This document shows positions 11,301 through 18,900 of a DNA stretch of 64,000 nucleotides, in pieces. The stretch lies in the NCBI GenBank assembly GCA_039566865.1, contig CM076945.1, forward strand, positions 2,609,001 to 2,673,000, written 5' to 3'. The notes beneath the pieces are model-generated. The model searched no databases, was not told the DNA's origin, and saw nothing but the letters and a program-made list of their open reading frames with translations. Source of the stretch: Aurelia coerulea. Taxonomy: Eukaryota; Cnidaria; Scyphozoa; Semaeostomeae; Ulmaridae. The position numbers and the translations under genes were made by a program. Within the stretch, counting starts at the first letter, position 1. Every line of letters begins with the position of its first letter.

Positions 11301-13036
11301 ATCAGAAATCTCTTCATATCAAGGATAGGTTTCTGCTGAAGATAGCTAGCTCCGAGGAGAGAAAGACAAGAGGTGTACAGGTCTGTTGCTTGTGTGTTTC
11401 ATTCATGAAATGTGAAAGAGATTCATCAAAAATAAAGGAACACACCGGGCAAAGTTATGCTGAAATGGACAGGAGAACAACGGGTAAGCTGTGATTTTTC
11501 TCCAGCAAATGTTCCTTGAGAAACACATTCCATAAATTCTGAGTGTTTAGTTAAAACTTCTCCAATCTTACAAGCTGTTTCATGTTGCTGAGAAAGATGG
11601 TCAGAACGTGTGTATATTTTCCTTTGCTGCTCCAGACAGGAATTATTGTAATTGTTCAATGCACTAGTACTTCAACAACAAACGTCACATACATTTTCAT
11701 TTCATTTTCAATATTTATCTAGTTACAAACTGCAAAGATATCCTTGAAATCCTAGTTATTTGGGCACAAATTACAAACTACAAGATATTATTGCAGCAGA
11801 TACAGAGGAGCAGAAGAAGTGATTCATTTCGAAGTTTCTTTATTTTCAAAATTACAATATTGAATAAACGTTCGAAAATGGGGCTGCGTCTTCAAAGTGT
11901 AAACAAACCCGTAAACGCTATTGTTTTAGGCACGTGTCCATTGCTTTATGCAGTTCGGTGGCTTGGCTTCAGCCAAACCACCAAAGGAGCAGTCAAAATT
12001 CCACGTTTATCCGAGCAATCGTAGAAAATATAAATGTTTGGTGTGTTCCTCTGTGAAGTTCAAAGATTTAACTTCAAAATTTCGATCAAAGATTCTCGGA
12101 GCGATTTACTTTGCACGCCAAAGTCATCCGAAAAGGTTTGCAAGAACGCAAAAAACATCATACTGTTGCTCTGTTTGAAATTTGCCAATAAATACCCAGC
12201 TGGTAGATTAGGTCTTTCTTCGTTTCGAAAAACAATTGGCCACTCCAAGTTTTTTGTTACTGACCAATGAGCTAATGAGATGAAACTCAATCTATATATG
12301 TACCTGTATTTTACAAGCAATTTTTTGTAAGAAACTCAAATCTTAGACCAGTTTTGTATTATCTTGCTCAGAAGGTAATTGAGCGATGATCTAGACAGTT
12401 GACATTTGACGATCGATGATCTTGACAGTTAACAGTTGACAGTTGACACACGGCCTCGCCTCGTGAAACTCCCTTTGTGAAATGTTCATAAGGGCACAGG
12501 ATCGAAACATCACTAATAATGTTATGAAAGTCCTAAGAAACTCTTAAGAAACTCTGAGTACTCGGTCACGAGAATTTTAAGAAACGTTCAGTCACTTTCA
12601 GTACTGGCTAAGTTCAAACATAGTATTTTGTCACAATTGCTCACCAAGAAGGAGGCAAGGAAGAATTTTAGCTAATAATTTCATTTTCTTCGTTTTTGTT
12701 GAAATAATTTTGCTTTTGACCAAAAAAGAACCAAAATTTAAAATTGTCTGCACTAGGTTTACATGTGTTTTATTTGTCAAAAAAGGCCCTCTCATTTTCA
12801 AAAATGCAAAAACAAAAGTACTCACCATCGTCCTGAAATTTTGAGGGATTGTTTCGCAACCTCGATAAATATCCACTGTCAAACAATTCATCCGCATCAG
12901 GTTCTCCGACATGTTCCGGTGCGTGCAACAAGTCCATATGACGTGCACGCGCGGTGATATCCAAAAAAGTCATTCCTTCTCCCCTGCTAGCGCAGACCCA
13001 GCAAGGGTAAGAGCTTAATTCTTTATTATTCGCCAT
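1665..13036 (-). CDS. Large zinc-motif coiled-coil protein with internal repeats (nine-exon model)
   Basis: I do not recognise the family. Proposed exons on the minus strand are 13036-12826, 11574-11446, 10878-10701, 10090-9948, 9467-9361, 8744-5223, 4678-4366, 3412-3004 and 2374-1665. Each internal edge has AG/GT splice sites and every phase matches. The giant sixth exon is the exception: it needs one base fewer (+1 shift near 6615-6660). The total is then about 1,906 residues. In order, the protein has a CCHH motif (C12, C15, H33, H38), a short linker, about 1,200 residues of charged heptad-rich coiled coil with 74-residue repeats, an acidic Q-rich segment, and acidic RYI/DEGS repeats to the end. 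There is no signal peptide or membrane segment. Composition suggests a cytoplasmic, nuclear or centrosomal scaffold, but that is inference. The start is the ATG at 13036, with G at -3 and +4; a frame extension upstream has only TTG. The second exon boundary and a possible extra micro-exon near 9640 are the weakest points. Confidence 0.72.
3004..3412 (-). CDS. Coiled-coil gene, exon 8: acidic, first RYI-DEGS repeat
   Basis: The acceptor lies in a TTTCTCTTCCTAAAGCAG context. Two tandem AGs (NAGNAG-like) allow a one-residue alternative start at 3415. The donor is CAAG before GTAAGT, phase 1. The encoded 136 residues run from DEAAQGPTKKEQ through an acidic stretch holding VRYITGDEGSLSEDDDDT. That segment matches the repeats of the last exon. 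Confidence 0.75.
3969..4324. mobile_element. 356-bp MITE with ~31-bp terminal inverted repeats
   Basis: The ends read GGTACCAGACGCTCTAACAT at the left and, in reverse complement, GGTACCAGACTCTCTAACAT at the right. Similarity continues for about 31 bp. The right end is itself a subterminal hairpin (4287-4323). CAGG occurs just outside both ends and may be a 4-bp target duplication, but part of it could belong to the terminus. The element sits in the intron between exons 7 and 8 of the coiled-coil gene. Confidence 0.65.
4366..4678 (-). CDS. Coiled-coil gene, exon 7: Q-rich acidic segment
   Basis: The exon begins after TTGATAG with one base that completes the phase-2 codon of exon 6, and ends at GAG before GTAAAT in phase 0. 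It encodes 104 residues. Ser/Glu/Asp-rich stretches (YESDFESSNDEEES) flank a glutamine tract (QHQPQQQQQQLKLQ) encoded by mixed CAG/CAA. Then comes an acidic run, SEEDEVEEVDDLLVDFDDEE. It appears disordered. Confidence 0.78.
4909..5212. repeat. Dispersed repeat, AAGAAACT family, copy 1
   Basis: It aligns by eye at about 80% with the reverse complement of the full copy at 46774-47156. Shared blocks include CAGTACTGGGAAAATAT, GGTACTTGAGTAATGTC and AACTCTGAGTACTC. A third, partial copy lies at 12470-12610. This copy lies in the intron after exon 6 of the coiled-coil gene and ends just before its GTGAGT donor. Confidence 0.7.
5223..8744 (-). CDS. Coiled-coil gene, giant exon 6 (1.17-kb-codon rod, one frameshift)
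   Basis: This single 3,522-bp exon opens after a CATCTAG acceptor in phase 0 and closes at ACAAG before GTGAGT in phase 2. It encodes almost uninterrupted Glu/Lys/Leu/Gln coiled coil. One frame is open from 8744 to 6555 and the next from about 6649 to 5223. They overlap, so exactly one base must be skipped to connect them and satisfy the exit phase. The first part holds 74-residue tandem repeats (7811 down to about 6830). The second part (FEELRKQKEELEIELEARR onward) is non-repetitive rod resembling myosin-tail or golgin composition. Such similarity is compositional and does not imply homology. Confidence 0.8.
6830..7811 (-). repeat. 222-bp coding tandem repeats (74-residue coiled-coil unit)
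   Basis: Copies start at 7811, 7589, 7406, 7184 and 6962 on the minus strand. The unit begins LKEELQQSQNEI and has LTEKNS and a LERxL block. It continues through (S/L)ELEND and RDLQ, and ends LTKTNQNLVEELQ followed by a K/R-Q/G-E-S tail. Copies 1, 3 and 4 are 74 residues. Copy 2 is 61 because the TNQNLVEELQ segment is lost. Copy 5 is partial. A diverged half unit (IRDLKEITIKFEQLIKTNQ) precedes copy 1. Confidence 0.85.
9361..9467 (-). CDS. Coiled-coil gene, exon 5
   Basis: The acceptor AATCAG and donor GTGAGT give phase 1 in and phase 0 out, fitting both neighbours. The peptide contains QQEEHDRLQKKFNDYKN and continues the coiled coil. A second acceptor 17 bases further in (TTCAG at 9451) would give a phase-0 start. 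It would pair with a possible micro-exon near 9626-9657, but that micro-exon does not fit exon 4's phase. Confidence 0.65.
9948..10090 (-). CDS. Coiled-coil gene, exon 4: start of the rod
   Basis: The exon follows a GTGCAG acceptor and ends at a GTAAGC donor, entering in phase 2 and leaving in phase 1. The peptide LEEVTEELNVNKKINKRL and the residues after it show heptad spacing of Leu/Ile/Val in a charged background. This is typical two-stranded coiled coil. Confidence 0.75.
10141..10300. repeat. Inverted (ATTC)n / (GAAT)n microsatellite
   Basis: An interrupted ATTC run (about 10160-10230) is followed, after a dozen bases, by a pure GAAT run (about 10239-10298). The two are reverse complements, so the stretch can fold into a hairpin of about 60-bp arms. 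It lies in the intron between exons 3 and 4 of the coiled-coil gene. Confidence 0.85.
10701..10878 (-). CDS. Coiled-coil gene, exon 3: low-complexity linker
   Basis: The acceptor is TTGTCTCAG and the donor GTATAC; the exon enters in phase 1 and leaves in phase 2. The peptide is polar and Gly/Asn/Gln-rich (GNKPARNLVRQ ... SYASNNNYR) and is not coiled coil. It separates the N-terminal zinc motif from the rod. Confidence 0.65.
11446..11574 (-). CDS. Coiled-coil gene, probable exon 2
   Basis: The exon was chosen because its phases fit. It starts after a CAG acceptor with two bases that complete the phase-1 codon of exon 1. It ends at CCCG before a GTGTGT donor in phase 1, which matches exon 3. 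The peptide includes CKIGEVLTKHSEF. An alternative acceptor 18 bases upstream (CAG before CAACATG) would be out of phase. A further unseen exon between 11660 and 12820 is possible. Confidence 0.45.
12470..12610. repeat. Dispersed repeat, AAGAAACT family, partial copy
   Basis: GTGAAATGTTCATAAGGGCA, the AAGAAACTCTGAGTACTCGG block and the CAGTACTGGC end match one half of the element at 46774-47156. The other half is missing. It lies in the first intron of the coiled-coil gene. Confidence 0.55.
12826..13036 (-). CDS. Coiled-coil gene, exon 1: CCHH zinc-binding motif
   Basis: This exon encodes 70 residues plus one base (phase 1) and ends at a GTGAGT donor. The peptide PCWVCASRGEGM has the first Cys pair. 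An H-x4-H pair (RHMDLLH) follows 17 residues later, a C2H2-like spacing longer than the classical 12. The rest is hydrophilic and acidic. The motif could bind zinc and contact protein or nucleic acid. It is not a match to any family I can name. Confidence 0.7.
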
Positions 13037-13640
13037 TTCTGATGTTTCGATTCTCAATTTCTCCTCAGGAGATCACGAAAACAGGTGTAGAATTGTGCGC
13101 GAAAAAACATGTTGCTCGCCGTAGCAAAATCGTGGCATGAAGAGTTACTTCGAAAACGAGTAACTTATGAGCTACAGAATGTGCCGCTTGCTTATTGCGT
13201 CATATTGTTGCGTGATTGTCGCGTCAGATTGTTGGGATCGTTACATTTAATCATTTAATTTGTTTTATATTGAGTGCCCACAAGCAATCCAATTCATTCA
13301 GGGAGAGTTGCCCTCAAGATTTAAGCAGAATTTGCCATTGAAATATCGTCCACTCCATTTTATGTCATAATTGCTGTATTTTTTCAAAGAAGGGAAAGCA
13401 GCCCCGGGTGTTGTTGGTTCGAGTGCAGCAACAACTCTTTAAAGGGCATTAGGTGTACCAGAGAAAACAATCCGCGCAGAGATAGGCACGGCACAGCCAA
13501 GGGAATCTAAGCATATAAAGGTGGCTCAAGCCACTTGCGGTCAAACTCTAGCCTATCAGATGTCAGTATTTCCTGTTGTTATATTGTAGATAAAATACCC
13601 AAATATGGTTCAGTACATGTCACGGTCTATTGTCAGGCAT
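13037..13640. other. Upstream region of the coiled-coil gene
   Basis: The 5' untranslated region and promoter of the minus-strand gene should lie here. No core promoter element is clear on that strand. On the plus strand a CATATAAAGG TATA-like string near 13512 is followed by a GTGGCTCAAGCCAC hairpin, with no gene below it. No coding exon is seen. Confidence 0.35.
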
Positions 13641-13890
13641 TTTTGCAGTTTCAGACTGTCTGAAAATCAAATTTGGCCTAAGCAGAAATATGGACGCACA
13701 CTGAAGTAGCTGAGCTAATAGAAAAGTCAACAAAAAGCCAAACTTCAAAATCAGACCAGCTGCTACAATGTGGATCCATATTTTTTGCGTGGGCCAAATC
13801 TGACTTAGACTGATTACGATGAGTCCCAGTAATCGCTATTCAAAACGAGACTATTACACCAGACCGAGACCGCTCATACTGGGACTCATA
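13640..13890. repeat. Diverged foldback related to the neighbouring palindrome
   Basis: TCAAATTTGGCC...ATATGGA near 13667 is mirrored by TCCATATTTTTTGCGTGGGCC near 13773. Blocks such as GTCTGAAAATCA, GATTACGATGAGTC, TAATCGCTATTCAAAA and GGGACTCATA recur in diverged form in the arms of the 14627-15059 palindrome. It appears to be an older copy of the same repeat. Confidence 0.5.
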
Positions 13891-14647
13891 CCGGGTGTCT
13901 CAAAAAAGTACCCCGTTTTGACTGGAGAGAGGAGTGAAACGATGAAATATTAGGACTTAGAGAGTTCACAGCTAAATTTGTTAATCTTCAACTTCGTCCA
14001 TAAAACACCGGTGGTACGACTGCGCGAAGGCAAAACTTAGCTTGCACCTGACACCAGAGGTTTTGAAAAAGGGCCTATCCATGATTTGATATCATGGCCA
14101 TTTTGCACCTGCAAATTTTTAATTTTTCAATTTTTATTTTGAAAAGAATTATGGATGCATGACCACGACTCTAATTAAACAAATAGAATAAAAACGTGAT
14201 ATGAATGATAAACTCGTGCCACATCTCCAAAATAAGCGTGCATGTACCCTTTTTCTTTTTCTTTGATAAGAATAGCGTGTTCAAAGGAATGCAACGCAAG
14301 GATCGATTCCTCAAAAGAAAAAAAAATATCAAGAACAATTGAAGCATCTCAGAGTATAATTCTTTTCAAAAGTAAAACCTAAAAACCGAAATTGGAAATT
14401 CCTTTGCAAACTGCGGTGATATCTGATCATGGCTAGGCCGTTTCTCGAAACCTCTGGTTTCAGGTGCACTCTAAATTTTGACTTTGCGAGCTCGTATCTC
14501 CGGTGTTTGGTAGACGATTCTAAAATTCAAGGTATGTGCATTCAAGTTGAAGATAAAAAAATGTAGCTATGTTTTCGGAAAATCGTGATATCTTATCGTT
14601 TTGTTACTTTATCCAATCAAAAGGGGGTACTTTTTTGGAACACCCGG
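13891..14647. mobile_element. Tc1/mariner-like foldback MITE 'A' (757 bp)
   Basis: Both ends carry CCGGGTGTYYCAAAAAAGTA tips, each flanked outside by TA, the target duplication expected of the Tc1/mariner superfamily. Inside the tips, about 200-bp arms remain recognisably inverted at roughly 65-70% identity. Shared blocks include ATCTTCAACTT, CCAGAGGTTT and CCATGAT. No transposase remnant is visible, so it would be mobilised in trans if at all. Confidence 0.7.
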
Positions 14648-15059
14648 TAAAGAGGCAAAACTTTAATGAGCCGTTGCCGTTGCGTTGTCACCAAGAGTAC
14701 TTTGTAGGCATGTTGCAATTTTAGATCGTCTGAAAGTCAGATTTAGACAGATTATGTGGCCGTAGTTATCGCTATTGAAAAGCTGCCGGACGCTCCTAAC
14801 TACGACTCATAATCAATAATATTATCCGTACTACTACCGGGTGACCCGGTAGTAGTACGGATAATATTATTGATTATGAGTCGTAGTTAGGAGCGTCCGG
14901 CAGCTTTTCAATAGCGATAACTACGGCCACATAATCTGTCTAAATCTGACTTTCAGAGCATCTAAAATTGCAACATGCCTACAAAGTACTCTTGGTGACA
15001 ACGCAACGGCAACGGCTCATTAAAGTTTTGCCTCTTTACCGGGTGTTCCAAAAAAGTAC
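14627..15059. repeat. Near-perfect 433-bp palindrome
   Basis: The 216-bp arms mirror each other around base 14843 with a one-base centre and no gaps. I see only one two-base difference (ATCG versus ATGC in the arms). The outer ends are the right end of element A and the left end of element B. The centre, ACCGGGT-G-ACCCGGT, looks like two transposon tips joined head to head. The arms are non-coding. Confidence 0.9.
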
Positions 15060-15562
15060 TCCTGTTTACAAAATCACCAAAAATTGATCATCAAACCTTT
15101 GATAGAATTTTCTTTTCGAGTTGTTTTGTCAAAGACGCAAAAATATTCATAGAGGATAAAATATTTGCTTTTGGTGCAGCAAGGAAGACAAATTACACGT
15201 TGAGAAACCTTATTTTGAGCTATGGTTTTTAAACAAAATACTCAATTTTGCCGAAGAGTCCAAATTTTCAGATTTTTTATCACCATTGAAGTCTCTGATG
15301 ATAGTGTGCATTTCTTTCTGTCATTGATGTCCAAACTAGAAGCTTTACATACACAAAGAAATTGATCTGGCCATTATCAGTGCGCTTTAGCAATATGATT
15401 CAAAGCCAGGTAGCCCTAAAAAGAGCTAAATTACAAGACCAGCTATATCTTGGAAAATAATTTGGTCCATGATCTACTTGACAAAAAAGAAAAATTGAAG
15501 ATCGGCAGTGTAATCAAATTTTGATGATTCTTCAAACAGGCGTACTTTTTTGGGACACTCTG
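15039..15562. mobile_element. Tc1/mariner-like MITE 'B' (524 bp)
   Basis: The tips are CCGGGTGTTCCAAAAAAGTA at the left and a slightly mutated GGGACACTCTG at the right, each flanked by TA. The interior matches the reverse complement of the element at 44630-45174 along its whole length. Shared blocks include CACCAAAAATTGAT, TTGTCAAAGAC, AAATATTCAT and GAGCTATGGTTTTTA. No coding capacity is seen. Confidence 0.75.
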
Positions 15563-15824
15563 TAGTTTTCATTAATGTGTTCTATCATTTTCCTGGTCGG
15601 TCTTTGACGTTATTTACGAAAGCACCCACAATCTCATCTCGAAATTTCCTCCAAAAAGCAAAGTATCTCAAGAGTTTTGTTCGTGATTGCAGTCACATGA
15701 GATACAACAAAGTAACCATTTTATCTAAAAGCATGCTTAAATCGAGGGGAGACTGGGAGACTTTCATAGCCAGTTTTCATGTTGTAGTTTTCAGTCAACA
15801 TTTCGCACACATTTTTGTGCAAGC

Positions 15825-15906
15825 TGTAGGTAAGATACTTTTATGGCGTAGCTTGCTCCGAAGCACACGTCTCCTCTCTGGTCTCGGCCTACCGTAGAAG
15901 TCTACA
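15825..15906 (+). repeat. 5' LTR (82 bp, internally shortened)
   Basis: It starts TGTAG and ends TCTACA. It is identical to the 3' LTR except that 38 bases following TGTAG are absent. The direct flank duplication CAAGC shows that the 5' edge is genuine and not truncated. Confidence 0.9.
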
Positions 15907-15907
15907 A

Positions 15908-15925
15908 TGGCGACGAACGGGATTA
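15908..15925 (+). promoter_or_regulatory. Primer-binding site
   Basis: TGGCGACGAACGGGATTA begins one base after the LTR, as expected for a site complementary to a tRNA 3'-CCA end. The tRNA cannot be named by eye. It overlaps a 16-bp tandem duplication (GACGAACGGGATTAAA at 15912-15927 and 15928-15943). Confidence 0.65.
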
Positions 15926-15963
15926 AAGACGAACGGGATTAAAGAAATAGATAAATAAAGAGA

Positions 15964-18900
15964 ATGGCTACAGCAACTAATGTTTCGCCTATGCCACAAT
16001 TTCAGCCTAAATCGGATCCAACAAACACAGGAGCAAGATGGACGAGTTGGATAGAACGTTTTGAAACATATCTGATTGCCGCAGATATCAAGGAAGATGA
16101 ACGAAAACGCGCCTTACTGTTATACCAGGCAGGACCAGAAGTATACGAAATATTCAAAACATTGCCAGATAAAGGGGAAAGTAAAGATTATAAGAAAGCC
16201 AAAGATGCCCTGACAAAGCATTTCGAGCCAGCAAGAAACTCGATTTACGAAATTTACAATTTTCGTCAAGCCAAACAAAGAGCGGATGAGACAATAGATG
16301 AGTTTCACACAAGACTGCGTACTCTTTCAACACATTGTAAATTCCATGATACTGATTTAGAAATTAAAATGCAGATAGTTTGCAATGGCAAATCAAGCCG
16401 ACTACGGAGAAAAGCACTCCGCGATCCTGAATATAAGCTTGAAGAGATGTTGATAGACGGACGAAAAACCGAAGTTAGTTCCGCCCAAGCCTCGGGAATG
16501 GAAGAAACTTTCCAAGATTTACAGATCAAAGAAATACGCACAGAAAAGACATGTTTTAGTTGTGGTTTTTCTTTTCCACATTCTAACCAGCCATGTCCCG
16601 CTAAAAAAGCGAATTGTTCAAATTGCGGTGTGAAAGGACATTTCGCAAAAGTGTGTCGAAAACCGAAAGACACAAACCCAAGGAAACTTCAACCAAGAAA
16701 GCCCGCACAAGGTCGAAATTATTATAAGCCAGCCAAAAATCAAGGTCAAAAAGGGGATAGAAAACCACAGCGTGCCAGAGTAGTTTCTTCTAACCCCACG
16801 GAGGAAACAAGTTCTTCAGAAGATGAATACGCCTATGCTGTTGACAACACAAGAAATTCAAAGCACAAAACCTTACTTCGTTTGAATGAATCACAGCAGA
16901 TCAAATTTCTAATCGATACGGGGGCAACTGTAGATGTGGTCGACAACCAAACTTATGAAAAGATTATGGACAAAATAACACTGGAGCCAACAAAGACAAA
17001 AATATTCGCCTATGGTTCTTCCACCCCTTTGAAATTGAAAGGATGTTTCCACGCATCAATAGAGTCAAAGTCACGCTATACAATATCAACGTTCTATGTA
17101 GTGGAAGGAACCGGGGGTAACCTACTTAGTGCAAAGACGGCACAAGAGCTTGCGCTAATCCAATTGATAAATAAAGTCAAAGGAATGCCTGCACAAAAGG
17201 ACGCAAATCCAGACAAGAAACAGGAAATTTCGAAAGAAAATAGCCCTGAAAAGAAGTCGGAAATACCGCAGAGTAACGATGAAAAGATTCAAAAGCTGTT
17301 GAATAAATACGAAAATGTTTTCATTGGAGAAGGAAAACTAAAGGGACAACAAGTGAAATTGCATATACGGGATGACGTAACCCCAGTATTACAACCGCAG
17401 AGACGGATACCTTATCACATGCGAAAAGCCGTTTCAAAGGAACTGGGAAAGCTAATAGAGCAAGGAATCATTGAAAAGGTGGTAGACCAGCCCACTCCCT
17501 GGGTCTCACCCATTGTATGCGTTCCAAAGAAGGATGGAGGGACACGAATTTGCGTAGATATGAGGGAAGCTAATAAAGCGATCATCAGAGAAAGACATAT
17601 TATGCCAACTTTAGACGATTTCAAAGCAGAAGTGAACGGATCGAAATATTTTTCGAAAATAGACTTGAAACAAGCATATCATCAAGTGCAGTTAGAACAA
17701 GAGAGCCGTTTTATTACAACATTTTCAACGCACGAAGGTCTTTTTCAATACACAAGACTTTCTTATGGCACATCTAGCAGTGCTGAATTATTTCAGAACA
17801 TTCTGCAACGTAATCTAGGTGACATTAGAGGCGTGAAAAATATTGCCGATGACATAATCATATTTGGAAAGGATCGTAAAGAACATGACAAAGCCCTTGA
17901 GAATTGTTTGAAGAGATTATCTGATTTGAATATCAAAGCAAAAGGACAAAAATGCCATTTTCTACAACCAGAAATAAAATTCTATGGCCTAATCTTCACT
18001 GAAAAAGGAACAAGGCCTGACCCAGACAGAGTGTCAAAGCTTCAAAATGCTGCGCCTCCGCAGAACGTTTCAGAAGTACGTAGCTTTCTAGGAATGGCAA
18101 ATACATGCAGTGACTACATTCCTAACTATGCAACAATAACATTACCATTACGAGAGTTAACAAAGAAGAATGTCAAGTTCAAGTGGACAGTTGTTGAACA
18201 AAGAGCTTTTAGTCAATTGAAACAAAAGTTGACCCAAGCACCTGTAATAGCTTACTTCGACACTAAAAAGAGAAGTCTTCTAATAGTGGATGGTTCACCG
18301 AAAGGTATCAGTGGTATTCTTGCACAGAGAGAAAATGATAGCGGAAGTTACAGGATTATTTCATACGCCAGTAGAGCCCTTAGCCCAGTAGAAAGTCGTT
18401 ATTCACAGACAGACATTGAAGGACTAGCACTAGTTTGGGGTGTAGAGCATTTCAGATTGTTCTTATTAGGTACAGAATTTGATATTTTCACAGATCACAA
18501 GGCACTAGAGGCTATATTTAATAATCCAAGATCAAAGCCTCCAGCACGAATAGAAAGATGGATCATGAGACTACAGCCTTATAACTTTCGAGTTATTTAC
18601 AAGAGTGGACAAACGAATGAAGCTGATTATCTTAGCCGACATCCAATTGATATCATTATGAAAGAAAGTTCAGAGGAACGTATTGCTGAAGAATATGTTA
18701 ATTATGTCATTGAGCACACAGTACCAAAGTCAATGACACTGGAAGAGATCAAACAGGAAACAAAGAAAGACCGAGTCTTACAAAAAGTTCAGCGAGCTTT
18801 AGACACAGGACAATGGAATACACAAGACAAAGAGATTCAACCATATAAGAGATGTTCAGAAGAGATCACAGTCAACAAAACAAAAGATATCCTAATGAAA

